Positions 32,023-43,054 of a DNA stretch of 64,000 nt are shown piece after piece. How positions within the stretch are numbered: position 1 is the stretch's first letter; the number at the start of each line of letters is the position of its first letter. The position numbers and the translations under genes were made by a program. The notes beneath the pieces were generated by a model. The model worked only from the letters and a program-made list of their open reading frames with translations. It was not told where the DNA came from and ran no database searches. This DNA comes from Microdochium bolleyi (taxonomy: Eukaryota > Ascomycota > Sordariomycetes > Xylariales > Microdochiaceae): assembly GCA_001566295.1 (NCBI GenBank), contig KQ964262.1, forward strand, positions 1 to 64,000, in the 5' to 3' direction.

Positions 32023-34765
32023 TCACAACCCCTGATCGATCACCCCTTCCAGTCGGGGCTGCATTTGCTTTGCACACTGGCCCTCGGACTCTCCTGGGTA
32101 TGCCTTGAACACTTCCTCCCTCATGAGCCGCCGTGGAGCCCGCCTTCCGGTGAAGAGCTCAAACTGCGCGAATCCTTGTTCGGGCAGGAGATCCAAGCCG
32201 TCCATGGCCACCCAACCACGATCCGCTGCTGCCCGGATCTGCCTCAACAACGGGGTATTGACATCCTTGTAGGCATATTCAACCACGACTCCTCCCGTCG
32301 GGCTCTGGAGCCAGCTTTCCGGCAAAGTGAAGTCGGGCGTTGGACCCTCGCCGCCCTCGACGAGACTGTGTGTAGGTATGCATGAGACAATCATGGTCGG
32401 GTGCCTAGGGAACCTGTCCTCGGGCCAGTGTTCTTCTCGCGAGTCGAGGATGTGGAAGCGCGTCTCCCTATCTTTATCATCGTCAGAGCGGGGGGTCAAG
32501 AGCGGCAGATCGTTGCGGGCTATCAGAGTGGTGAAGTGGGAGACGAGCTTCTCGGCGCGTGCTCGTGTGCGGTTGTAGATGGCTATGTTGGTCACGCCGA
32601 GCTGCAGCATCGAGTACACGGCAGCCCTAGCCATTCCACCCGCGCCTATGACAAGCCCGGATGTGCCAGGACGCACGGCGTTGGCTGGAGATAGGCCGCG
32701 TCTGATGACGGCACGTATGCCGACCCAGTCTATATGCGAGAGATGTCAGCATGAAGAAGCCACAGGGCCTACCAGCAAAACAACAAAATTGTGACTTACC
32801 CGTGTTCTCTCCGTACAGCGCCAGGACTGGTCCAGAACGATTGCAAGAGTTGAAGAACACGGTCATATCGTCCGGCACGCTTCCATCAGGATTGAGTCGT
32901 CGTATGGGAATGAGGGTGTTGACGGCGCCGATGGCTCGGGCGTGGCTGCTGAGGGAGTGGGTGAGGCTTATGACCTCAACCTTAAATGGCAGACCAATGG
33001 AGGAGCCTGCAAAGAAGGGATCATGCACGAGACTGCTTAAAGTGCTTAGGGATGTGGTCGAGTATGGCAAGTAGGTGTGGTTCAAGCCACAGGCCCTCAG
33101 AGCCGTCATATGCATGGCTGGAGACAGACTGTAGCTGACATTGGAGCCTACAACATATAGCTTGAGTGCATCATTGACAAAGGACGTCTGCAGGGCGTGG
33201 TTGGCCTGCTGCACTGTAATGGTCGGCGCGGGGCATGGGGTTGCCAAATTTTCGTTCTCCGCGATCGTCGACGAGCTCGGCCGGACAGACGACAGCAGTG
33301 GGTTGAAGACAGCCGAGTGCCGTCCTCGTATGCCTGTATTGTAGGCAGAGAGAGGCGGTTTCGAGACGCCAGGCAGTGCCTCGATAGCATAGCGGAACTT
33401 GGCAACCTCAAAGTTGTCCTCAATCTGCAGCGCCGGACGTGTAAGCCTAACCACGTCACAGCCCAATGCATGCGCCTTCTGGTAGAGAGAAGCCCAGACA
33501 GGGTCTATCCACGGAGGAGGCATTTGGTCTGCGATGTGAGCCACCCCTATCACCTTGGACACTCCTCGGTGAGCCATCAGGTGCGAAAGGAACGCGGTCT
33601 CCAGCCTGAGGTCGACAGTGCAGTACTCAGGGCAGAGCTTGAGGCCGTGCTGCAGATGCTCGAGATAGTTCATGATCTGCGCGGCAGATAATGGTGTCGT
33701 CACAGATACGGCAGGCCACGACACATGGTAGATCATGGGGATCACAGTGCTTCTCCTGATACGGGCCATGACACTGCTGATCTGGGAAACGCGCTCGGGA
33801 GACAGATGCGGTCGCTCCCTCGATGACGAGTCCGACGTGACGTCCACATTGCCGTACAAGTCGTCGACCACAACTTCGATGGCGTCCGCACCACCCTCGA
33901 GGGCCTCGACATCCAGGTTTTCGGCTAGCAGCTGTGACAACGGCAAGGACAGTACAAAGGTCGTCTTCCGTGACTCGAGGGATACCTGTGCCAGAGGAAA
34001 TGCAGACTCGAAGAAGGGGATCGCGCCCCGAGGCATAACCAGCGAGAGGAACTTGAGGAAGTGCCGCTCTGCCCGCTTCAGGGTCAGATATGGCATAGGG
34101 GGCTTCTTCATGCCAGAATCCTCCGCCGCGGCCGTCGGATGCTGCGCGAGACGCTCCGACACATTGAAGAACTCGTGGCTCATGACGGCCCGAAAGGCCC
34201 TGGTCGAGTACTGCAGCATCTCGCCCAGCTTGACGTCGTCGGCCACCCGGAGATAGTCCTTGATGGCGGCAACGTCGCGCACAATGTGAATGACGGGGTG
34301 CGCAGCGGCAAAGTCCTGAAGGAGGGCGAGGACGCTCCGGTCGACCCATGAGGTGACGATGATCGCGTCTCGGGCGTTTGCAACGAGGGTCTTCTGGAGC
34401 AGGCTGTAGATGCGGCGCTGGTAGTCTGCGCTGCCGTGCGTCTTCTTGTAGGCCACAGCGGGCATGCCCGTGGTCTCGACAAAGAGCTTGGCCGTGTCGA
34501 CGATGCGGCGCTTCAGAGCGGTCGCGGCCATGACGGCAAGAGTCGACTTGCCGGAGCCGCTGGTGCCCATGAGGACGATGGAGGCGTGCGGCTCATAGGC
34601 GTGCTGGCCGGGAACCATATGGCGAGGGGTGGGCGGCGCGGTCGAGTCCTCCTGCGAGCTCGTGTTGCTGCGGGAGCGCACCATGCGCGGGTCGAGGCCG
34701 CCGGTCATGGCTGGGCCTCCCGCAAGGGCCGCAAAGGGCCGCTTGACCCCAACGCCTGTGGCCAT
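32023..34765 (-). CDS. qa-1S: Quinate pathway repressor derived from the C-terminal half of AROM
   Basis: Two exons, 34765-32800 and 32729-32023, joined across a 70-nt intron (donor GTAAGT, acceptor ATATAG), give 890 residues against about 918-929 for Qa-1S/QutR. Three AROM-like parts appear in order: a shikimate-kinase-like P-loop (GTSGSGKST, 67-75), a type I dehydroquinase-like part (about 285-500) and a shikimate-dehydrogenase-like part from about 530 (SYSLSPAMH, GLPFK, GENTDW, VIGAGGMARAA). In the dehydroquinase-like part the strand that carries the Schiff-base Lys in active enzymes reads CDVVRLTRP, with Arg440 apparently in that place, which fits a sensor rather than an enzyme. Known homologues bind the activator and silence it without quinate. 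The gene is divergent from the activator gene, the expected pairing. Confidence 0.93.
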
Positions 34766-35606
34766 GCTGCTCTCTGTCTTGGTCTTGTTCTTTCTGGGTG
34801 CCGGTCGTGTCGCCGTGGCTGTGATGGTGGTGCTGGCTGCGGGTGGTGGGGAAGCGCTGCTATCGTGGCCGCGGGGACTGCTCTGCGGCCATGGTCACCG
34901 TGCGACGGCGCTGTCGGTTGGTCAATGGTCGTGCTGCATGGACAGGAGTCGCTGGTCGGCGGGAGCAGCAGGAGAGGTTGTGGTCGTGGCTGGCCGTGCT
35001 CGTGCTTGGAAGCTGGCGAGATGGTGGCACATGGCCATGGACAAGCTTGGGTGGTCCGTTGCGATTGCACGGCGTCGCTGCCGAGGGCCCCTTGTCGGCT
35101 CGCTGACAACCGCCGGGCTTATCTGGCGGGCCTGGCCCTCTGGAGCGTCCTGAGGCCCCGGGCCTTGGGAGAGAGGGGCACCGCGGGCCCGGCTGTGTGT
35201 TTACCCGCCGCGCGTGAGGCTGTGCCTGTTCGGGCTGCTCTCCACATCCCAGGACCCCCAACTGAACCCCAAAGAATGCTAGCTGGACACGGCTGGGGCC
35301 CCTCGAATGGGCGTCTGCAGCGCAAGCTCAGTCGGCCTTCCCCGCGCGGCTGCGTCTGACGGCATGCGTAAGGTATGCGTGCATTGTGTTTTCATCTTTC
35401 GTCGTGCCGACTCGTGCCGACCACCGGAGTAGTCGCAACTACCGACAGGCACGACGCACCACCACAGGACCAACGATCCCCCTGGCCAAGGGTCCACCGT
35501 TGCGGCCGAGTCCGACTCTTTGCCTGCGAGCTGGCCGCCAGACAATGACCATCAACCACGACCATCGACGACGACGACGACGACGACGTGGTGCTGCCGG
35601 CCAGCC
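34766..35606. promoter_or_regulatory. Divergent promoter between repressor and activator genes
   Basis: 841 bp between the two ATGs, so the pathway's repressor and activator probably share control elements. No complete GGATAA-type dyad seen; a lone TTATCT lies at about 35117. The direct repeat ATGCGT (35363 and 35374) sits in the activator half. The last 60 bp hold an upstream ORF and a CGA repeat, listed separately. Confidence 0.55.
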
Positions 35607-35649
35607 ATGGGGACGGGAAAGCGTCCGCCAGCCCAGGGCCAGCCCCTGA
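35545..35649 (+). promoter_or_regulatory. Overlapping upstream ORF with seven CGA codons, in the activator leader
   Basis: An ATG at 35545 (A at -3) opens a 34-codon frame that ends at TGA 35647-35649, passing over the activator ATG at 35607 in another frame. Codons 8-14 are seven consecutive CGA (35566-35586), then CGT, so the peptide has eight Arg in a row. Consecutive CGA codons are known to stall yeast ribosomes. If the transcript begins upstream of 35545, the uORF would compete with the activator start. The transcription start is not known. Confidence 0.5.
35566..35588. repeat. Trinucleotide repeat (CGA)7.7
   Basis: Perfect CGA microsatellite just upstream of the activator start codon; it also codes for the Arg run of the upstream ORF. 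Repeat-number changes would keep the uORF frame. Confidence 0.9.
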
Positions 35650-38030
35650 AGACCGACGCAGATGACTCGCCTCCAGCTGCGTCCTCGACATCCGCCGCCG
35701 CTCCCCCTCCTGCGAAGCGCCAGCGAGTGTCGCGAGCCTGTGATCAGTGCCGCAATGCACGCGAGAAGTGCGATGGCATCCGGCCCGCCTGCTTTCCATG
35801 TGCCTCCCAGAATCGCGACTGCACCTGGCAAGAGCCCAATCGCAAGCGAGGCGTCCAGACGGGCTACATCCGCACCCTCGAGACCTCCCTCGGCTGGATC
35901 TTCGACAAGTTCCCAGGCGCCGAGGATGCCTTGCACGGCCTCATCACCCACCACGGCGGGCAGGGCGCTGCCCTACTTGCCGACCGCCAGACTCCGTCCA
36001 GCTCCCGCCTGCATCGCCGCTGGATGCGCAGCTCCGTCCGTAGGGACATTGACCTGGCTCTTTCGGGGCGTACCGACAACGACGAGGACAGCACCAAGCC
36101 GTCGCGCGGTCCGGCCAGAGACGCATCTGGACAGCTCAGCTCGGATGCGGACGAACCAGATGACGGCGACTTCCGCTACAGAGATGAAGATGTCAAGCCT
36201 CGAGAGCCACCAAGCGAAGACCTAGCTGCCGCAGCGCAGAAGCCACAGCAGCAGTTGCGCCAGAGTAGCAGCATCGCCGATTCCACACTTGTGCTTCTAC
36301 CAGCAGATCCTCGGTTTGGAAAGGGTCATCACCGAGAGATCTATTTTCAGCCCCTGAGGCTACCGACCAACCATTGGAGACTGCTCGATGTCTACTTTGC
36401 ATACACGCATGCATGGTTTCCCATTGTCGAAAAGCCAGAGCTGTTACGCGCCGCATACGCGTATTCTGAAGAAGGACTGGCCATGACCAGGCACGACCCG
36501 GGTTCTGGCACCCACGCGGAGCTCTGGGCAGTCTTTGCCGTGGCGGCCTATCAAGATCTGGCATGTGTGAGCGCGGGCAGCGAACGATTACCTTCCGATC
36601 AAAGTGGCCTGACGCCAGATGATATCTACCGCACTGCGCGGAATCTTGTCCCACTCGAGAACGGCTCCTTTGAGGTTGGCCATGTCAACGCGTTGCTACT
36701 CTTGGCCCAGATCAACCTGGGCCGGCAGAACCTGACAGCTGCGTGGATGCTGACTGGCATGGCGGTGCGGATTGCCCTCCGCCTTGGCCTTCATCGGCCG
36801 TCGCTCCCAGCCAAGAGCCGGCGACAGATGCATGCCTTCATGGGCTGTTTCATCCTAGACTCTCTTGTCGCCACCATGCTCGGCACACCCGCGCATTTGC
36901 GTTCACCAGATATGGTGGTGGCGGTCTCGGCCCCTGAAAGTGATCTGGACGAGTGGCAGCCCTGGAATTCGTGTGTGGGCTTCGGGAAATCGGGCAGCCA
37001 TGCTGCGCAGTCACGCAACCCTGCGCACACCATCAGCTCCTTCGTTGCTCTGCTTGATCTGCACAGAGTGCTCACCACGCAACTGTGTGGCAGCCCACAC
37101 AAGACAGCGTCTGGCGACGCAGAAGAGCTACTCAGTCCAGGATCCGAGGCTCTCTTGTTGCCCCTGAAGCGGCACGCGTATCGCGATTATGTTACCAAGG
37201 GCGAGCCCTTGGCCGCCCCCAATCCGCCAGCTTCTTTGTTACGCTTGGCTTACCTCTGCATCGAAGCCAGGATCACTTCGACAGAAGATCATGGGGTTCG
37301 CACTCAGGCCTTGGCTGCGTGTGCCAACCAGTACGTAGACGCTTTCGGCACATGTGGCCTGCCACCACTCTTCTCGTCCTATCTCTACATAGCAGGCGAG
37401 CTCCCACGAAGGGACGGCACTTCGCCACGGCCGCTACCCGTGTCAGCAGATCTCCCAGCTGCCGCGCGCCAGGTTTGGGATCCTACAGGGACGGTGACTG
37501 CGCAGATCGGCACAGGCTTGGGGAACAGCCCAATGTCAGCATATCCCATGGTTCTGCACGATCTCTTGCTGGAAAGCACCACCAAGATGCAAGCCCAACA
37601 GCAGTTGCCCACACCAACGTCGACGGCGTATCAACCTGATGCAGTAGCCGAAGCCACGCCCGGCCTCAGCAACCCCGTCGGAGGAGTCAGGACCCACGGG
37701 AACGTTTTCCGAGGGCCGCCACCAACGTCGAGCTTGGTCCGCTTTGAGCATGACTCCAGCTCTATGGGCATGGCCCCTCGCGTGGACGAGTCTGTTCTAT
37801 TCGACCAGGTTGACCTTGCCAATAACATGGCGTTCGATTCGAACTTCCTCACCGTTCACAGGCCCAGCTTTGGCAGCAACGGGCCGCTCGACCACGAGGC
37901 CATCCTTGATGATATCGCGCTCATGGACCGCCCAGACATGATGGAGTCTGAGTCGCTTTTCATGGCTAACCTGGGGTTTCCCGCCACACACGTGGCCCAC
38001 TATCCTCAAGATTTTATGGAATTCTCGTAA
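35607..38030 (+). CDS. qa-1F: Zn(II)2Cys6 activator of the quinate pathway
   Basis: Single exon, 807 residues from the first ATG (G at -3). The zinc cluster near residue 43 has the spacing CX2CX6CX6CX2CX6C and the sequence CDQCRNAREKC followed by FPCASQ, matching the Qa-1F/QutA family. It is followed by the basic linker and LETSLGWIFDKFPGAE, then an acidic, disordered stretch and the fungal-specific transcription-factor domain (about 250-560: PLRLPTNHWRLLDVYFAYTH, HVNALLLLAQINLGRQN, GLHRPS). The C-terminus is rich in Asp, Glu, Ser and hydrophobics, fitting an activation region. Family members bind inverted GGATAA-type dyads upstream of every structural gene and are inhibited by the repressor. 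The start overlaps an upstream ORF. I see no frame break; length is near the family's 816-825. Confidence 0.94.
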   Translation: MGTGKRPPAQGQPLKTDADDSPPAASSTSAAAPPPAKRQRVSRACDQCRNAREKCDGIRPACFPCASQNRDCTWQEPNRKRGVQTGYIRTLETSLGWIFDKFPGAEDALHGLITHHGGQGAALLADRQTPSSSRLHRRWMRSSVRRDIDLALSGRTDNDEDSTKPSRGPARDASGQLSSDADEPDDGDFRYRDEDVKPREPPSEDLAAAAQKPQQQLRQSSSIADSTLVLLPADPRFGKGHHREIYFQPLRLPTNHWRLLDVYFAYTHAWFPIVEKPELLRAAYAYSEEGLAMTRHDPGSGTHAELWAVFAVAAYQDLACVSAGSERLPSDQSGLTPDDIYRTARNLVPLENGSFEVGHVNALLLLAQINLGRQNLTAAWMLTGMAVRIALRLGLHRPSLPAKSRRQMHAFMGCFILDSLVATMLGTPAHLRSPDMVVAVSAPESDLDEWQPWNSCVGFGKSGSHAAQSRNPAHTISSFVALLDLHRVLTTQLCGSPHKTASGDAEELLSPGSEALLLPLKRHAYRDYVTKGEPLAAPNPPASLLRLAYLCIEARITSTEDHGVRTQALAACANQYVDAFGTCGLPPLFSSYLYIAGELPRRDGTSPRPLPVSADLPAAARQVWDPTGTVTAQIGTGLGNSPMSAYPMVLHDLLLESTTKMQAQQQLPTPTSTAYQPDAVAEATPGLSNPVGGVRTHGNVFRGPPPTSSLVRFEHDSSSMGMAPRVDESVLFDQVDLANNMAFDSNFLTVHRPSFGSNGPLDHEAILDDIALMDRPDMMESESLFMANLGFPATHVAHYPQDFMEFS

Positions 38031-41000
38031 AACCGACAAATGCCCGCGAAGCTGTGGTGAAGTCGCACCATCATTACGATTGTAGGTGTCCGTCCACTTA
38101 AAGCGGCGAGACCGGCACACACATGTGATTGCTGCTGCTCACAACAATGCCACGGCACTGCGCCGCCCGGCAGAGTATGCCAGAGCACCGGGCAGACACC
38201 TGAAACGGATTCCGGAGCACTCTGCGAGACGCGGAGCAGACCGACCTCGGAGGTGCACTTGATTCACTCTTGACCTTCTCCGTGTGGCTTGCAGGGCATC
38301 AACGGAAGTTGCCACGAGTCGGCCATCCAGCGTGTTGCGTGGACCGAGATGGGGCAATCACACCACCCTGGTGCTCGCCTAAATTGCTTGCGTCCCCGAG
38401 GCCCAAAATTCGAGACGTTGGTCTGTCTCTTGGTCCATACTTGCACAGATCATGGTTCAGCTGGGGACTCTGGCTCGCGAGGAAACCTCCCTGAATGTTC
38501 AGCCTCGAGCAGCAGCAGTGGAACTTAAGCATCTGCAGACGTGCGGCCTTATGCCTAGTCCCTAGGATCGTCACCGTTCTGGTGTCGCCCGGTGGCTAGC
38601 GCCAATCCGATGAGCGGACCGAACAGGAGCCGGCAGCGGAAGCGCTATGTGATGGCATCATCGGCCATGCTTCTGACTCTGGCCAAGTGGGCAACAACCC
38701 GAAAACCTGTTGTCCGCCGGTGGCCGCAGCAGCAGCTTGAGGGTTTCAGACACGCAGCGAGTACAACCCCGGACTGTCTTTGATGGCAAGCGGAGTATGT
38801 ATCCTGAATTGTGGGCAACAATTAAAGCTAGGAGATGGGCACGCCGACTGTGCGGGCGGGACTGGATCCCAGATCCGGGTCTAGTGCCGAGGCCAGCGGG
38901 CCTGTCAAGCGGAAGCTCAGCCGTGGCGTGGGAGGAAGTACATACAGGTCGTGCTTTGGCATGCCGCTAAATAGAGCTTCTGTGCGCGATTCAGCCAAGG
39001 AGAGAGACGTTTGAATAGAGCTACTGTTGCTGCACGTGGGATCGCTGTCATGCAAGGGCCCAGACTCCAGCCACGTGCTTGGATTGTGCAGGTGCCCGGA
39101 AGCCGGCGACTGGGATCGAGCCAAGATGTTTGAGCATGCTGGCGTCGCATTTGCTCAGCAGATCCCAGGAAGCTCGTTGCAGGCGCAATCTGACGCGGGC
39201 AGCATGGCAGGCGGTCCGGCTCATTCCGGAAACAGCACGGCCGAAGTATGACCCGCGAACCTGCAATGTTGGAGATGGGATGACTTGGATTGATTAATCG
39301 GAGTGGATTTGTTGGCTGCTGCTTGATGAGCAGCCAGGCGGGCTGGTGCTAAGCGAGGTGTTGGCACGAACCGGCTAAAAGGCGAATCCCGCCTGTGTTA
39401 CGCAAGCTTCAGGGGTCAGCCAGGGACGGGGGCCTCCCGCCTGGCTGAGGAGCACATGCTGTGGCTTCCCCAAGGCTCGGAATGGCGCTGGCGAGGCCCA
39501 AGCCACGGTGCCACAGCATCGGAGAGGTTCCATTCCGCTGCTGGCCATCTCTCACGGGCCGACTTCTGTATCATCAGTCTGTCAAAATGATGATGTCTGA
39601 CGTGCAAGCGAGATGTGTCGGTGGGCTGACTTGGAGAGCTGCACGAGGGAACAGCTGTGAGGAGGCACAGACTGGCGATCCGGCTGGGGGCGGAGGAGCT
39701 GAAGGTTCCCCCCCTGCCTAGTGGGATTCCCGTGGTATCCAGATGCCTGACAGTTTGTCGCTTCGTCCCGATCAGGCTCGACGCCGGTCCCAGCGCCATG
39801 CGTGGCCTTATCTCGGCGCTGTCCTGGTGGCTCGCGTCCAAACGGCCAAGCCACAGCGCCGGTGTCGGCCTCTGGACCGGCAGCGGCCGCTCCTCGAGTC
39901 CTCCAGCTGAACCATCTACTCCGTACTGCGTACTGTCGTCTGCAACTTACGCGGCATGATCATGGTTAGACCAGTCGCAAGCCATGGCCGAGCAAGTGGT
40001 GCCAGCCGCGGGCAATCCAAGGGCCACGGACGGGGTGACGGCCGGCCGCTGGAAACACCTTCCCCTTTGGGCAGACACCTCCTCGATGGATGCTTCGACA
40101 TGGGCTAGCCAAGCTCCAACGGTCTGGCGCTACGGAGTTATGTACCCGACTCGCCCTTCCTCGCATTGTTGTGTTATCGCAAGCTGCTCGCGTGCTCACT
40201 TGGCCGTTGCCGACTTGCCTCTTCCAGGGCTTTGGCACGCCGGGGTTCTGATCCCACCACAGCCTAGACCTGGCTTGGACGACCGCTGTGATGTGGCTGC
40301 ATCCCCATATCTGCACATTGCCCACACCGAGTGCAGGCCTCTGACGCGGCCCTGTTCCGCCGGACTTCAAGGTTTGCATGTGTTCGCATAATCCATGTCG
40401 CGTCGGCTGGGCTCTTCCTACAGTCTGCAGGGACGATTCCTCTCGATCCGGTCAGCGCTGCAAGCCATCCTCTTCCTCCTGCCCGGCCCGTCCAGTTGGG
40501 CCTCCAGCTTGTCGTCCCACCTTGCTGCCACGACTCCGAGTTTCGCCATTGTCCTGCCTTCTCCCCACCACCTCGGGGCACTAGATTGCAGGCTAGCCAT
40601 CGCACCGGTCGAAGATGCTGTCTTCGCTTCGGTCACTCCAGCGCTACCGCACCCATCGTCTCCAGGGTTCACGAAATGACCCCCCATCCTCATTGCATCG
40701 GCCCACATGAGGCGTGCGTGGTGGCTTGCCCGGCCATAGATAGCAGCTCCGGGCTCGACCCTCTTCCCCTGGATCGCCTCCAATGTCCTCTCCGCCCCCA
40801 TCATCTTTGACAAGCTTCTGGACCCCAGGCCCCTGTCGGATCCGAAGTCCTTATTAGTGTCGGCCTGCCGCCCTCAGGTCCAGATCGTGCTTCTCGATTC
40901 AGGTACAACGCACTGTCGATCCTCGAGCCCAGGACTGCGAAAGCCGTCCCTCAAAGCTGCCCACGAGGGTGTCCCCCGCGATTCCTGGTTAGTTCGCGGC

Positions 41001-41074
41001 CTGCCAGCTTCTATACAGGTCTCACACCTCGAGCGGGCCTCCTGAGGTCCTGTGTGCCTGGTGTCTTACACAAC
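38031..41074. other. 3-kb intergenic stretch, nothing recognised
   Basis: Starts with the activator 3' flank and ends with the receptor promoter. Open frames are short, overlapping and Arg/Ser/Pro-rich; none resembles a protein I know. One TACTCCGTACTGCGTAC word (39917) relates to the palindromes at 4.4-4.8 kb. No quinate permease gene is hidden here as far as I can see. Confidence 0.5.
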
Positions 41075-42402
41075 ATGAGTCCACTCGACACGACAGGCAT
41101 GGCCACCACACTGGCTGCCCGTTGGACCACGCCGAGTCAAACACCATACATCGACACTACGCTCTGGACGCTGACGTCGATCGCAATCGTCTTCCTCGTA
41201 CTACGAGCCTGGACTCGTATCAACGGCAACAAGACTTTATTCGCCGACGACTGGCTTCTCGTTTCTGCAACGGTACGCCCATCTTTCGGTCATGACAAAG
41301 ACAAGCGCTTGCTGGCACATGACTGACCAAAGGCTGTTCTTCAGGCCTTGCTCATTGGCCACGCAGCTCTGATTTGCTGGTACACTCGCGTTCTGTTCGA
41401 CGACCCTATCGACCTTCGGCTCTATTCGTACCTCGCCGAGACCAATGTGTTGATGTACTCGTTGACCCAAGGCCTGAGCAAGGCATCCATCGCTGTTGTG
41501 CTCTCGCGGTGCACATATGGCTGGTGGAAGTACATCACTTGGGGCCTGACCGGACTCGTTTGCACCATGCTCTTCCCGCACGCCATCTTGGGCTTTGCCA
41601 TCATTTGCGAACAGGACCCCGTCTACGAACAGTGGGCCATCCCAGGCCCTTGCGTTGAGTATCCGAAGCTCAAGAAGTTCAAGATCGCTATCCAGGGTAC
41701 GTTGCTGTGCCGGTCACATATCTGGAGCTTGCTCCCTGCTATTGCGACTCTTTATCGTCCTCTGATCTGACCTTGCTTTGCTGAACAGTGGTCTCTATCA
41801 TCATCGACGTGTGGTTCACTTTGCTGCCATGGAAAATCGTGTGGAAACTGAAGCTCAAGCCGACTGAGCGATTTGGTTTCGCCTTTGCCATGAGTCTCGG
41901 CTTCGGGACCTGCATCGTCGGCATCTTCCGCCTATATCAGTGGCTCAACCTGAGCACCGCCGATCCCAAAACCATTATCTGTATGTCAAACACTACAAGT
42001 CGTCCGGACGTTCCGCACAGTTATCAATCATACTGACAGCAGTTTGCTTTTCTCGCTGTAGACCAGACAGCCACAGTCACACTGTGGAACTTTACCGAGC
42101 CCGCCGTCACCGTCATTGCGGCGTGTGTACCCGTCCTTCGCGTGCCGGCCCTCGCGCTGATCCGAAGGCTTCGTGGCCACAACTCCACCGTCAGGGGCGG
42201 TGCCACCAACAGCAGGTCTCAACCGGGCAACCATGGATACATCAGGTCAGGATCGCGGAAGCAGAGCGGCGAGTGGCCACTGCGGGAGTCCTCAGGGGCG
42301 AGCCAGCGCAGCTTGGGCGATATAGTGGTCAAGCAGGACTTTGTAGTTCAGACGGAGTCGATGGATCTCCACGACATGAAGTCGCCATATAAGCCATGCT
42401 GA
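41075..42402 (+). CDS. PTH11-like seven-transmembrane receptor (fungal rhodopsin domain), no CFEM
   Basis: Four exons (41075-41272, 41345-41696, 41789-41980, 42062-42402) give 360 residues; introns are 72, 92 and 81 nt with CTGAC or CTGAAC branch sites. Seven hydrophobic spans are visible: about residues 28-46, 60-80, 98-125, 131-155, 185-205, 215-235 and 255-275. The typical RAWTRI-x-ADDWL between spans 1 and 2 and FTLLPWKIVWKLKLKPTER between spans 5 and 6 identify the fungal rhodopsin-domain family (SAT4/PTH11-like integral membrane proteins). There is no cysteine-rich CFEM domain before span 1. The cytosolic tail of about 90 residues is Ser/Arg-rich. Members such as Magnaporthe Pth11 sense surfaces; for this subgroup ligand and G-protein coupling are unknown. 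No linked partner is evident. Confidence 0.87.
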
Positions 42403-43054
42403 GAAACTGGCGTTGGCCGTGCCCGACTCCATCCGGGCGGGCACTTGTTTTCACAGAATTTGAATCTACCTGCGATTTCGCATTGAAGACTCCCGTACCT
42501 GTTCTCCTCCGCATATTAATCTCTGTGCCTGGGCGTGGACGAATTGTTCAGCCCGCGGCCGTGCCGTGTGGTCTCAGAATGCGCCGGGTGCGATCGCAAC
42601 GCTGTCTCGGGCCGCAAACCCCCAGCACAAGTGAGAGTAAGGACCTACAGGTGGGCTCAAGCGAAAGAAATCCTCACAGTAATTCCTGGTTGCGATACAC
42701 CGTAATCCCACCAATCATCGCCATACTCCGGAAATAGCCACCAGCCACCGTGCAGCAGGGACAGGCCAAATGAGATGGGATGCAACACTGGCATGTAACA
42801 TGGACATGGCGCCTGTCATCGCACACGGCCCGCCTATCGCAGACTCGCATTTGTGGTTGCCTTGTCCAGGCTGACAGATGGTAGCTCGAGATGGGAGGGT
42901 GGTCTTGTCTGCAGGGCTGTGCATGCGGGGTGACAAGGTCTAGCTCCACCGTGCTCAGCGATGCGGCTGCCCATTGCTGTTGTTGGATCGGATTCTAGGC
43001 TGCAAGATAACAGCCGTTCGACCAGACTACAAGCCATGTTTTGCACCAGGTCAT
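42403..43054. other. Intergenic between receptor and ankyrin gene
   Basis: 652 bp; no coding signal or repeat recognised. The ankyrin frame is open upstream of 43055 to about 42974 but has no ATG there, so an upstream exon remains possible. Confidence 0.45.
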
